Shown: positions 46,572 through 55,505 of the stretch, one piece after another
How positions within the stretch are numbered: the stretch's first letter is position 1
How the letters are laid out: the number at the start of each line of letters is the position of its first letter
NCBI GenBank assembly: GCA_019455245.1
Contig: JACFMR010000010.1
Span: forward strand, 54,578 to 118,577
DNA: 64,000 nucleotides
Direction of reading: 5' to 3'
Source: Opitutaceae bacterium
Lineage (GTDB): Bacteria > Verrucomicrobiota > Verrucomicrobiia > Opitutales > Opitutaceae
Program-made: the position numbers and the translations under genes
The notes under the pieces: model-generated
Database searches by the model: none
What the model saw: the letters and a program-made list of their open reading frames with translations, nothing else
Told to the model about the DNA's origin: nothing

Positions 46572-48746
46572 TCAGGAATGCGCGCCGTAGTATTTCTTGT
46601 AGCTGCGGTAGTAGCGGTAGTTCGAGTAATACTCGATGCGGCGGGGGGACAGTCCGTTCAGCACGACGCCGAGGATCTCGTTTTTGGCATTCTGCAGCGC
46701 CTTGATGTAAAGCTTGATGTGCTTGCGGTAGGCGCGGTTGAAACGGCAGACGTAAATAACTTCGTCACTGCGATCGGCGATCAGGAGGCTGTCGGTCACG
46801 GCGCCGAGGGGCGGTGAATCGATCACGACCAGGTCGTAGTGCTTCTTGAGCCGTTCGAGCAGCAGGCCGAATTGCGGATTTTCCAGCAGTTCGGTGGGGC
46901 TCTTGGAGCGGCCGCCGGAGCAGAGCAGGGAGAAATTCTCGTCGATTTTGATGATGCCGAGGCTGGGGTCGTTGGGCAGGTCGGTTTCCACATTTGCCCC
47001 GGCCTCGAACCAGGTGATGAGGCCCTTGAGATTTTCGCGGTTGAAGTTGCGGTGCAGCATGGGCCGCCGCAGGTCGCAGTCGATGAGCAGGGTCTTGCGG
47101 CCGTGGCGCGCGAAACTGCCGGCCAGATTGCAGGAAATCAGCGTCTTGCCCTCGCCGGGAATCGTGCTGGTGATGAGGATTGATTTGGGGAAATCGAGCT
47201 TCGAGTGGATCTTGACGGAGCTGTAGACGCTGAGAAACGCCTCGGCGCCGGGGGCCTGGGAATCGCGGAGCAGGAGGGTATGCTTGTCCTCATCCTTGAT
47301 GGAGGACAGGTCGGGGATGATGCCGAGCAGATTGACCCCGATGAAGTGTTCGACGTCCCACGAGCTCTTGATGCGGTCGTCGATGTAACTCAGACCGATG
47401 GCGACGCCGAAGAAAACCAGCAGGCCGAGGCCGATGGCGGTGCGCAGGATGCGCGGCACGTTCGGGGTGTAAGGCGCCCCGGGAACCAGGGCGCGGTCGA
47501 GCGGGCGCACGGGAATTTTTTCGAGATACTTGGTGGTGTTGGTCTGGTTCAGCCGGTCCAGGATCTGCATGTAGTTGCTGCGCGCGACGTCGGCGTCGCT
47601 CTTGAGGCTCTCGAAATCGACCCGCAGTTCGCGCAGTCGCAGGGCCTCCTGCTCATTGGCGTTGAACTCCGACTGCATCTTGCGCTCGCTCTCCCGCGCC
47701 TCATGCAGGGCCGTGCCCAGATCGGCGATGGCCAGATCAATGGCGCGGTTGAGCTGTTCCTCGGTGACCGCGATGGCGTTGGCAACGTCGATCATCTTGG
47801 GATGACGCTCGAGATAACGTTCGGCCAGCCGGGCCTGCTCCTGACGCCGATTGGCGAGTTCGCCCTTGAGGCCGGGCACGGTGCCGTGGGTGGCGACGAA
47901 GGATACTTCCAGGAGGTTGCGACCTTCCTGCCGATAGATCCCGATCTGGTTGTTGAGCGACTCCAGCTCGATGCGCTTCAGCCGCGCCGCGGTGAGGGCG
48001 TTGCTGACGGTGCGCAGGCGGTCGTCGATGATGCTCATGCTGCTGTCGAGCGAGATGAGGTTGTGCTTCTGCATGTAGTCCTGCAGGAGCTGCGACTTCT
48101 CCTCGGATTCCTTGCGGAGTTGATCCGCGCGCTCACGCAGGAATTCCACCGCGAGGTCGTTGGAGCCGCTGACATTGTCGAGCAGGTATTTGAGGAATTG
48201 ATCGACGAAACGCTGGGCGATGAGCGCCGCGGCCTCGGGATCGCGGTGCCGGCAGGTCACGTTGATGAGAAAACTGTTGCGGACGGCGTCGATGCTCACC
48301 TGCCCGAGCAGGCTGCCGGGCGGGGGCGGGGAGGCGCCGGGTTGCAGATCCTTGAGGAAGGGACGTTGCAGCACCTTGACTTCATCCGGGGTGAAAGACT
48401 CCACGACCCGCGTGCGCAGCCGGTTGCTGTTCAGCAACTGGAGGTACGTGTTGAGATCGATGTCGGAGCGCACAGAGGAGTCCACGACGCCCTGGGTGGT
48501 CACGATGGTCTCGGGCTTTTCAAACTGCATGGTCGCCGAGCTGGCGAACATGGGGGTTTCACGCGCCTGCATGTAGCCATAGCCGATGGCGACGATCAGG
48601 GCGAGCGGCAGGGCGATCCACAGGCGTTCCCGCAGGATGATGTAGTAATCGCGCAGGGTGCGGCGTTCCATCACCGGCTCGTCATTGCGACTCGGGTGCT
48701 GGGGCGACTGCGGCGCGGAGGATTGCGGGTTCGGACTGTCGGCCAT
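46572..48746 (-). CDS. Wzc-type tyrosine kinase/polysaccharide co-polymerase
   Basis: The 724-residue protein combines a Wzz-type chain-length domain and a BY-kinase. The N-terminus has a membrane helix ('LWIALPLALIVAIGYGYMQA'), then a long periplasmic coiled-coil region, a second helix around residue 435 ('ILRTAIGLGLLVFFGVAIGL') and the kinase with Walker A 'ITSTIPGEGKTLISCNLAGS', Walker A' 'TLLIDCDLRRPM' and Walker B 'LVVIDSPPLGAV'. The C-terminal 20 residues carry eight tyrosines, the autophosphorylation cluster. It sets exopolysaccharide length and couples to the Wza-like channel, 18 bp upstream. Confidence 0.95.
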   Translation of the reverse strand: MADSPNPQSSAPQSPQHPSRNDEPVMERRTLRDYYIILRERLWIALPLALIVAIGYGYMQARETPMFASSATMQFEKPETIVTTQGVVDSSVRSDIDLNTYLQLLNSNRLRTRVVESFTPDEVKVLQRPFLKDLQPGASPPPPGSLLGQVSIDAVRNSFLINVTCRHRDPEAAALIAQRFVDQFLKYLLDNVSGSNDLAVEFLRERADQLRKESEEKSQLLQDYMQKHNLISLDSSMSIIDDRLRTVSNALTAARLKRIELESLNNQIGIYRQEGRNLLEVSFVATHGTVPGLKGELANRRQEQARLAERYLERHPKMIDVANAIAVTEEQLNRAIDLAIADLGTALHEARESERKMQSEFNANEQEALRLRELRVDFESLKSDADVARSNYMQILDRLNQTNTTKYLEKIPVRPLDRALVPGAPYTPNVPRILRTAIGLGLLVFFGVAIGLSYIDDRIKSSWDVEHFIGVNLLGIIPDLSSIKDEDKHTLLLRDSQAPGAEAFLSVYSSVKIHSKLDFPKSILITSTIPGEGKTLISCNLAGSFARHGRKTLLIDCDLRRPMLHRNFNRENLKGLITWFEAGANVETDLPNDPSLGIIKIDENFSLLCSGGRSKSPTELLENPQFGLLLERLKKHYDLVVIDSPPLGAVTDSLLIADRSDEVIYVCRFNRAYRKHIKLYIKALQNAKNEILGVVLNGLSPRRIEYYSNYRYYRSYKKYYGAHS

Positions 48747-48764
48747 TGCGGTGAAGGTGAGGGA

Positions 48765-49415
48765 TCAGATGAATCGCTCGGGCACGTAAACGATGTCGCC
48801 GGGGAGCAGGATGAGCGAATTGTCATCGGCCTTGGCGCGGTTTTTGCCCTTGATGAGACTCTCCACATCGACGGTAAAAACTTCCTTGGTGCCATCGTCC
48901 TTGATGCGGGTGACACTGACGGCTGTGCCTCTGGCGGTGTCGGTAAATCCTCCGGCCCGCGTGACCAGCTCCAGCACGGTCAAGGTCTGTTCAATGGGCA
49001 GGGTATAACGGGCGGGGTTCCTGACTTGCCCCTGGATGGACACCTCACGCGGGGCGTATTCCTCCACGGTGATGGTCACCTGCGGATTGCGCAGGTAGCG
49101 ACCGTCGCGATAGGCGTTCTCGATGATTTTCTCCGCATCGTTGATGGTGAGGTTCTGGACCTTGATCTGACCGAGCAACGGCAGGTTCACGGTGCCTTTC
49201 ATGTCGACCCGGGCGATGATGTCCAAGTCAGGCTCCTGAAAAACGCCCACCCGGATGCGGTCGTTGGTGGCGATGCGGTAAACGATCGCCCGTTGAGCGT
49301 CGTCACCGGTCGGGTTGGTCGGGGCCTGGGCCGGAGCGATGTTGGGCGCACAGCACGCCAGCAGCAAGAGGACCGGGCCAAGAAAGCGGGAAAAACAGGG
49401 ATGCCGGGTTTGCAT
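48765..49415 (-). CDS. Polysaccharide export protein (Wza-like, SLBB domain)
   Basis: The 216-residue protein has a signal peptide (MQTRHPCFSRFLGPVLLLLA, ending near CCAPNIAPAQA). The Poly_export domain follows ('IATNDRIRVGVFQEPDLDII') and then an SLBB domain ('EVSIQGQVRNPARYTLPIEQ'). Cysteines at the end of the signal suggest possible lipidation. It is shorter than Wza (about 380 residues) and lacks the C-terminal membrane barrel helix, so the beta-barrel protein encoded next to it may form the outer-membrane exit. Its stop and the Wzc start are 18 bp apart. Confidence 0.9.
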   Translation of the reverse strand: MQTRHPCFSRFLGPVLLLLACCAPNIAPAQAPTNPTGDDAQRAIVYRIATNDRIRVGVFQEPDLDIIARVDMKGTVNLPLLGQIKVQNLTINDAEKIIENAYRDGRYLRNPQVTITVEEYAPREVSIQGQVRNPARYTLPIEQTLTVLELVTRAGGFTDTARGTAVSVTRIKDDGTKEVFTVDVESLIKGKNRAKADDNSLILLPGDIVYVPERFI

Positions 49416-49418
49416 GGC

Positions 49419-50558
49419 TCAGAATTTGGAGGCGGCTGTCAGCGTGACCGAATTGCGGATGAAATCCGAGAAAGAGAAATTCGACCAGTTCTGAAAATAA
49501 ACATAGGTAAGGGAGAGGTTCAGATGCTGGTTGACCGTGAAAGAGGTGCCCAAGGTTCCGGTGAAAAACTGGTCTTCCCGGCCGCCACCGGCGCTGCCAA
49601 GGAATTCGTTGATGCCGTAGCCGGCGCTGGCGGCCACGGCCATGCGCGAATTCAGGGCGTATTGGGTGTCCAAGGTGGCGGTCGAGGTGTCCACGGAGAC
49701 ATTGGTCGAGGTGGTGGAAAAATCCTTTGCGAGCGACAGGGTGCTGCTGGCCTGTTTGGTCAGGTTCCAGGTGGTGCTGCCGGCGATGGTGAAGGCCTTT
49801 GAGGACTCGCCGAGCGAGTTGGTGGGTTCGCGGAACTGATAGCCGAAGCGCAGCGTGCCGCCCAGTTTCGGTAGGATCTTGCCGGAAACGCCCAAGGTGA
49901 AGGCGTGGTCATAGAATCCCGTGTTGCCCGAGCTTTCGCTGTAGCGCAGACGGTAGCCCGCGATCAGGTCGCGTTCGGAATTGTAGACGTAAAACAGGTC
50001 GGCGTTGAATGAGTAGGTGGCGAGGTCAACGAGGATGGTGTTGTCGTTGAAATCGCGCAGGGCGTAACCGAAACCGCCGGAGATGGAATAACGCTCGATG
50101 ATGGGATACTTGAAATTCAGCCCGGCATCAAAGGTCCATGATTCGTTGCGGAGGTTGGCGGCGGTGTCGGCCCGGCTTTCGCGGGCGGCGCCGAGGGTCA
50201 GCGAGCCGGTGGTGCGGCCGCTTTGTTTCGTGAACTCGGTTTTGAAACGGGGATTTTGGAAGTTTTCGCCGGTGTTTTCGACGAATTTTGACGCATCGAG
50301 AAACAAGCTGGCGTCAACCCCGATCAGGCCCGCGCGCCGTTTGAATTCCAGTCCGACCGTGGCGGTGTAGATCGAGTCGCCGCCGCCGCCGGCGCTGGCG
50401 AAAATGTTGGAGTCCCACATGTAGGAGGCGGAGCCGACGATGAACAGCTGGTTCTTGCCGTCGTCAATGCTGACCAAGGCATGGGCCGGTGTGCCTGCCA
50501 GCAGGAGCAGCCCCAGCAGCACGGCCAGGCAGGAACGGATGAAGGCGAGGGCGGGCAT
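49419..50558 (-). CDS. Outer-membrane beta-barrel protein of the exopolysaccharide operon
   Basis: The 379-residue protein has a signal peptide (MPALAFIRSCLAVLLGLLLL, cleaved near ALVS). The rest is a long chain of alternating amphipathic strands with aromatic ends ('SAGYGINEFLGSAGG', 'LNLSLTYVYFQNWSNFSFSD') and ends in 'TLTAASKF', with the terminal Phe typical of outer-membrane barrels. It fits the 'putative beta-barrel porin 2' type found in PEP-CTERM/exopolysaccharide loci. It lies 3 bp upstream of the Wza-like gene. Proposed role: outer-membrane passage of the polymer. Confidence 0.85.
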   Translation of the reverse strand: MPALAFIRSCLAVLLGLLLLAGTPAHALVSIDDGKNQLFIVGSASYMWDSNIFASAGGGGDSIYTATVGLEFKRRAGLIGVDASLFLDASKFVENTGENFQNPRFKTEFTKQSGRTTGSLTLGAARESRADTAANLRNESWTFDAGLNFKYPIIERYSISGGFGYALRDFNDNTILVDLATYSFNADLFYVYNSERDLIAGYRLRYSESSGNTGFYDHAFTLGVSGKILPKLGGTLRFGYQFREPTNSLGESSKAFTIAGSTTWNLTKQASSTLSLAKDFSTTSTNVSVDTSTATLDTQYALNSRMAVAASAGYGINEFLGSAGGGREDQFFTGTLGTSFTVNQHLNLSLTYVYFQNWSNFSFSDFIRNSVTLTAASKF

Positions 50559-50581
50559 CGGCGCGAGGTGGCGTCGTCAGA

Positions 50582-51475
50582 TCACGTCGACGGAAGATTG
50601 GCCGGACTGACCGTGAATTGGATCGGAATATCGGGCGGGGTGGTGGGGATGGCGACGATTTCCTCATCCGGGTCGCCTTCGCCTTCACCTTCAAAAGCGG
50701 TGATGTCGTCCTGACCGGAGGCCTGCTGCGATGATTCTTTGCGCGTGGCCGCTTCGAAATACACGGTCTTGCGGGCCATGCAGGCCATGCTGACCTTGTC
50801 GTCCAAGGCACCGAGCTGCTCGGGCGGGATGCGGGAAATTTGCATGGGACCACCGGCGGCGGGAATGAAGGCTTGGAATCCGGGTTGCAGCAACTGGCCG
50901 CCGGCATCCAGTTCGCCGGCCTGCACGGTGACTTCGCCGTCGATCAGAGACACGGTCGTGCCTTGGTTGCCGGTGGCAATGACCACCTTGCCGCCCTTGA
51001 TGCGCACCGCGGCGTTGGGGGTCGTGTATTGCATGCTGCTGCCGGCGACGAGCTTGCTGGTGCAGAGGCCGACGGTGCCGCGTGAAACGTGCGAAACCGT
51101 CTGCGAAATCGAGGGTTCGACCTCCATATCCGTCCGGTTCGGGGTAAAGGGTTCCTGCACGAATTTCCGTACTTCCACCCGCGTTTCCGGGTCCAGGGAA
51201 ATGCCCGTGCCATTGGAGAAGACCATCGCATTGATGGCGGCTTCCTTGGTTTCGATCACGGTGCCTTGGGCGGTGTAAACGGTGCGCTTGGAGAGCTGGT
51301 CGATGGTTTCGCCCGTATCAATCAACGCTTCGCCTTCCACGTCGGCCACGAAGAGCTTGCTCGTGGGATTCTTCTTCCGGCCCTGGCCTTGGAGCGGGGC
51401 GGCCATGAGGATGGCTGCTCCTAGTCCCATCACTATCAAGGAGAAGAGTGGTGATTTGTTTGGGAAGAGTTTCAT
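50582..51475 (-). CDS. FecR-domain secreted protein, first gene of the exopolysaccharide operon
   Basis: The 297-residue protein has a signal peptide (MKLFPNKSPLFSLIVMGLGA) and a FecR domain ('VEVRKFVQEPFTPNRTDMEV' through 'QTVSHVSRGTVGLCTSKLVA' and 'YTTPNAAVRIKGGKVVIATG'). It has no cytosolic anti-sigma part, so it is not a FecR signal transducer; secreted FecR-domain proteins of this kind accompany exopolysaccharide export systems. The C-terminus is acidic and low in complexity (EGEGEGDPDEE). It starts 23 bp upstream of the barrel gene. Confidence 0.88.
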   Translation of the reverse strand: MKLFPNKSPLFSLIVMGLGAAILMAAPLQGQGRKKNPTSKLFVADVEGEALIDTGETIDQLSKRTVYTAQGTVIETKEAAINAMVFSNGTGISLDPETRVEVRKFVQEPFTPNRTDMEVEPSISQTVSHVSRGTVGLCTSKLVAGSSMQYTTPNAAVRIKGGKVVIATGNQGTTVSLIDGEVTVQAGELDAGGQLLQPGFQAFIPAAGGPMQISRIPPEQLGALDDKVSMACMARKTVYFEAATRKESSQQASGQDDITAFEGEGEGDPDEEIVAIPTTPPDIPIQFTVSPANLPST

Positions 51476-51514
51476 CGCGGGTTTGTGAAAATTGCTGTGC
51501 GCCTCCGGAATAAG

Positions 51515-51544
51515 AAAATAGGGGATAGACCCTAATCAAGGCAA
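51515..51544 (-). promoter_or_regulatory. Candidate promoter of the exopolysaccharide operon
   Basis: On the minus strand TTGCCT (complement of 51539-51544) and TATTTT (complement of 51515-51520) are spaced by 18 bp, 39 bp upstream of the FecR-domain start. A second pair, TTGCAC and TATCCC (17 bp apart), overlaps it. This AT-rich patch stands out against the surrounding GC-rich DNA. Confidence 0.4.
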
Positions 51545-51560
51545 GTGCAATATTCAGGAA

Positions 51561-54140
51561 TCACCCGACCACGAGATTGAGGATCTTGCCGGGGACAAAG
51601 ATGACCCGGCGGATCGTCTTGCCCTCCAGCTGGGCGGCCACCTTGGGATTGTCCGCGGCGGCCTTGACTGCGTCTTCCTGGGTAATGTCCACCGGCAGCA
51701 GCTGGTCGCCGCGGTGCTTGCCATTAACCTGAAAGACGAGTTTGGCCTGGTTCGTTTGCAGGCGCGCTGCGTCGTATTGCGGCCAGGGGGCCAGCATGAC
51801 CGAGCCGCTCCGGCCCAAACGCGCCCAAAGCTCCTCGCACATATGCGGGGCGAACGGAGCCAGCACCTGCAGAAAACTGGTCATCGTGGACCGATTGACC
51901 TGCGGCTCCTTTTGCAGCGCATTCACGAAGATCATCATCTGCGAGATGGCGGTGTTGTAGCGGAGGTTATCGATGTCATCGCCAACCTTGCGAATGGTCT
52001 CGTGCAGTCCGCGCAGCAGCTCATCGGAGTCGGTATGGTGGTCGGAAAGCTTGGGATTGGGTTTGCCTTCGGCATCCAGGCACTCGCGCCAGACCTTGTG
52101 GAGGAAGCGATGCACGCCTTCGATGCCGCGCGAGTTCCATGGTTTCATGGCCTCCAGGGGGCCGAGGAACATCAGGTAAAGCCGCAGGGTGTCGGCGCCG
52201 TAGCGGTTGATGATATCGTCGGGATTGGCGACGTTGCCGCGGCTCTTCGACATTTTTTCGCCGTCCTCGCCGAGGATGATGCCCTGGTGAAACAATTTCG
52301 GGAACGGCTCGTCGGTGGGCACCACGCCAAGATCGAACAGTACCTTGTGCCAGAAGCGGGCGTAGAGCAGGTGCAGCACGGCGTGTTCGGCGCCGCCGAC
52401 ATAGATATCCGGCACGCCCCAGTAGCGCAGCGCCTCCGGCGAGGCGACAGCCTCGGCATTGCTTGGGTCGGTGTAGCGCAGGTAATACCAGCAGGATCCC
52501 GCCCACTGCGGCATCGTGTTGGTCTCGCGCCGGCCACGCACCCAGCGGTCGCCGGGTTTGGATTCGGTGGCGGACACGGCCGCGCCCGTCGCGGGATCAA
52601 ACCAGATTTCCAGCCAGTCGGTCAATATGGCGAGGGGACTCTCGCCGGTGCCGGTGGGCTGGTAGCCCGGTGCGTCCGGCAGTTCCAGGGGCAGGGCGGA
52701 TTCCGGCAGCGGCAGCGCAAAACGGGTCTGACCGTCGATCACGCAGGTGACGGGTTCGGCCGGCAGGGGCAGGGTGCCGGCGGCCGCCGCCTTGCGGTAA
52801 TCGGTTTCGTCAACCCACACGATCGGGAAGGGTTCGCCCCAGTAACGCTGGCGGGAAAACAGCCAGTCGCGGAGCTTGAATTGCACCGTGCTGCGGCCGC
52901 GCTGCTCCGCCGCGAAACGGGCGTCCAGCCGCGTCTTGGCCTCCGCCGGAGTCAGGCCGGTACATTCGCCGGAATTGACCAGGCGCACGGCTTCACCCTT
53001 GTCGCAATACGGCAGTTCAACCGGTGTGCCGTCGGCCGGCGCGATGACCTGCGGACAGGGAAGGTTGAATTTTTGTGCGAATTCGTAGTCGCGCTCGTCG
53101 TGCGCCGGCACGGCCATGATCGCGCCGGTGCCGTAGCTGGCGAGCACGTAGTCCGCCACCCAAACGGGGATGCGCTGACCGGTGGCGGGATTGATGGCAT
53201 GGGAGCCGGTGAATACGCCGGTCTTTTCCTTGGCGAGTTCGGTGCGTTCCAGATCGCTCTTGGATGCCGCGGTCTTGACATAAGCCTGCACCGCGGCGCA
53301 TTGCTCCGGCGTGGTCAGGGCTTCCGCCAACGCGTGTTCCGGGGCGATGACCATGTAGGTGGCGCCGTAGATGGTGTCCACCCGCGTGGTGAAAACGCGC
53401 AGCCGTTGACCGGGCAGCGACTCCAGATCGAATTCGACGTCGCTGCCCTCGCTGCGGCCGATCCAAGCGGCCTGCATGCGCTTGGTGGAATCCGGCCAGT
53501 CGAGGCCCTGCAGTCCGTCGAGCAGGCGGTCGGCGTAGGCGGTGATGCGGAGCACCCATTGCCGCAGCGGCCGGCGCTCCACCGGATGGCCGCCAACTTC
53601 GGATTTGCCGTCGATCACCTCCTCGTTGGCCAGCACCGTGCCAAGGGCCGGGCACCACCAGACGGGTTTGTCCTCCACGTAGGCGAGGCCGCGCTTGAAC
53701 AGTTGCAACCAGATCCACTGGGTCCAGCGGAAATAGGCCGGGTCGGTCGTGTTGACCTCGCGGCTGAAATCGTACGACACGCCGATGGTCTTCAACTGGC
53801 GGGTGAATGTGGCGATGTTCTCGCGGGTGACGTCGGCCGGGGCCCGGCCGGTCTTGACCGCATAGTTCTCCGTCGGCAGGCCGAACGCATCCCAGCCGAT
53901 CGGATACAGCACGTTGAAACCGCGCGCCCGCTTGTAGCGGGCCATGATGTCGGTGATGGCGTAGTTTTCGCAATGCCCGAGGTGCAGGCCGGCCCCCGAG
54001 GGGTAGGGGAACATGTCCAGGGTGTAATATTTCGGCTTGGAGCGGTCGGGGCCGGCGGCAAACAGGCGGTTGTCCGCCCAGAATGTTTGCCAGTGCGGTT
54101 CGATCTGCAGAAAGTCGTAGTCTGTGCAATGCGTGGCCAT
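51561..54140 (-). CDS. leuS: Leucyl-tRNA synthetase
   Basis: The 859-residue enzyme charges tRNA-Leu. The class I signatures are HLGH (in 'PYPSGAGLHLGHCENYAITD') and KMSKS (in 'LGEDGEKMSKSRGNVANPDD'). The editing domain sits in between, with 'RVDTIYGATYMVIAPEHALA'. The length is standard. The start codon is only 3 bp from the start of the divergent HtrA gene. It lies upstream of the exopolysaccharide operon but has a separate function. Confidence 0.98.
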   Translation of the reverse strand: MATHCTDYDFLQIEPHWQTFWADNRLFAAGPDRSKPKYYTLDMFPYPSGAGLHLGHCENYAITDIMARYKRARGFNVLYPIGWDAFGLPTENYAVKTGRAPADVTRENIATFTRQLKTIGVSYDFSREVNTTDPAYFRWTQWIWLQLFKRGLAYVEDKPVWWCPALGTVLANEEVIDGKSEVGGHPVERRPLRQWVLRITAYADRLLDGLQGLDWPDSTKRMQAAWIGRSEGSDVEFDLESLPGQRLRVFTTRVDTIYGATYMVIAPEHALAEALTTPEQCAAVQAYVKTAASKSDLERTELAKEKTGVFTGSHAINPATGQRIPVWVADYVLASYGTGAIMAVPAHDERDYEFAQKFNLPCPQVIAPADGTPVELPYCDKGEAVRLVNSGECTGLTPAEAKTRLDARFAAEQRGRSTVQFKLRDWLFSRQRYWGEPFPIVWVDETDYRKAAAAGTLPLPAEPVTCVIDGQTRFALPLPESALPLELPDAPGYQPTGTGESPLAILTDWLEIWFDPATGAAVSATESKPGDRWVRGRRETNTMPQWAGSCWYYLRYTDPSNAEAVASPEALRYWGVPDIYVGGAEHAVLHLLYARFWHKVLFDLGVVPTDEPFPKLFHQGIILGEDGEKMSKSRGNVANPDDIINRYGADTLRLYLMFLGPLEAMKPWNSRGIEGVHRFLHKVWRECLDAEGKPNPKLSDHHTDSDELLRGLHETIRKVGDDIDNLRYNTAISQMMIFVNALQKEPQVNRSTMTSFLQVLAPFAPHMCEELWARLGRSGSVMLAPWPQYDAARLQTNQAKLVFQVNGKHRGDQLLPVDITQEDAVKAAADNPKVAAQLEGKTIRRVIFVPGKILNLVVG

Positions 54141-54143
54141 TTT

Positions 54144-55505
54144 ATGAAATCCGCTACTGTGAACCTTTCACCAACCCGGTCAATCATGCTGAGCGTGATT
54201 CTCCTTTGCGCGGGGGCGGCATCCGCGTTGCAGGGGGCGCCGGGCCGCGGATTCGAGCGCCTGCTGGATGCGGTCGTGCGCATTGATGTGCGCGAGGCGA
54301 GTTTCGATGCGGGCACGCGCCGTTTCAGCTCGAGCATCGGTTCGGGGGTGATCATCGCCCCCGACGGTCTGGTTGTGACCAACGCCCATGTGGTGGGACC
54401 CAAGGCGGTGGAAATCAACGTCACGCTCGCCAACCTGGAACGCGTGGGGGCCCAGCTGGTCGGCTGGGACCATTGGACCGATCTCGCCGTGTTGCGGATC
54501 GACATGGACGAGCTCAGGCGTCGCGGGCTGAAGTTCTCCCATGCGAAGCTGGGGCGCAGCGACCAATTGCGGCCCGGTGCGACCGTCTACGCGGTCGGCA
54601 CGCCCTTCGGCCTCACCCGCACGGTCACGCGTGGCATCATTTCCAACCCCCGCCGCTATTTCGAGGACAGCCGCGGGGTGCGGGGCTACGAAACCGGGAC
54701 CTTCAACACCTGGCTGCAAACCGATGCTGCGATCAATCCCGGCAATTCCGGCGGCCCGTTGGTCACGGAAAACGGCGAGGTGGTCGGCATCAATTCGCGC
54801 AGCTATCTCGGGGCGGACAATCTGGCCTTTGCGATTCCGGCCGAGGTCGCGCGCCGGGTGGTGGAAGGCCTGGTCGGTGCGGGCACCATCCCGCGCAGTT
54901 ACATCGGCCTGGTGCCCGGCGTGCTGCAGGATTTGGAAACCTTCTACGCCTTGGAAATCAACACCGGCATGCTCATCAACAGCGTCGAAAACGGCTCGCC
55001 CGCGGCATTGGCGGGACTGCGCGGCGGTGACATCCTGCTGACAATTGACGGCCGGAAGGTGGATGGACGGTTTCCCGAGCAATTGCCGGCCATCCAGCAT
55101 GCGATCGCATCAAGGGCCGTGGGTTCGAGCCTGCAGCTTGCCGTCAAGCGTGGCGGCGAAACCCTCGCCTTCACGGTGGTGACCGAACCCTTGGTCAGCC
55201 GGGTGGGTGAGGAGGAGTCGTTTGAGAGCTGGGGGCTGACGGTGCGCAAGGTGTCGCGCACCTATGCCCGGGAAAACCAGCTGACCGATGACACCGGGAT
55301 GATTGTGCTGGGCGTGCGGCCGGGTTATCCTGCGGCGGTCGCCGGACTCACCCATGGTGCGGTGATCACCAAGATCAACCGCCAGCCGATCACGGATTTG
55401 GAAGTCGCCCGGCAGATGCATGACCAATACGCCGGGAATCCCGCGCCCACGCTGGTCGAAACAATTCGCCAACATCGGGTCGCGCTCTACGTTCTTAAAC
55501 CATGA
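54144..55505 (+). CDS. HtrA/Deg-type serine protease with two PDZ domains
   Basis: The 453-residue protein has a signal segment (residues 15-31, LSVILLCAGAASALQ); an ATG at 54186 is an alternative start. The catalytic triad is complete: His82 in VVTNAHVVG, Asp113 in DHWTDLAVLRID and Ser202 in INPGNSGGPLV. Two PDZ domains follow (about 250-350 and 360-450). It should work in the periplasm as a protease and chaperone. Its stop overlaps the start of the degenerate partner (ATGA), so the two are made together. Confidence 0.93.
   Translation: MKSATVNLSPTRSIMLSVILLCAGAASALQGAPGRGFERLLDAVVRIDVREASFDAGTRRFSSSIGSGVIIAPDGLVVTNAHVVGPKAVEINVTLANLERVGAQLVGWDHWTDLAVLRIDMDELRRRGLKFSHAKLGRSDQLRPGATVYAVGTPFGLTRTVTRGIISNPRRYFEDSRGVRGYETGTFNTWLQTDAAINPGNSGGPLVTENGEVVGINSRSYLGADNLAFAIPAEVARRVVEGLVGAGTIPRSYIGLVPGVLQDLETFYALEINTGMLINSVENGSPAALAGLRGGDILLTIDGRKVDGRFPEQLPAIQHAIASRAVGSSLQLAVKRGGETLAFTVVTEPLVSRVGEEESFESWGLTVRKVSRTYARENQLTDDTGMIVLGVRPGYPAAVAGLTHGAVITKINRQPITDLEVARQMHDQYAGNPAPTLVETIRQHRVALYVLKP

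Noticed and set aside
51714..55505. A very long plus-strand frame (over 1200 codons) across leuS and into htrA
   Set aside because: The first two thirds are antisense to leuS, a clear gene, and have the Arg/Gly/His-rich composition of a high-GC shadow frame. Only the htrA part from 54144 matches a family.
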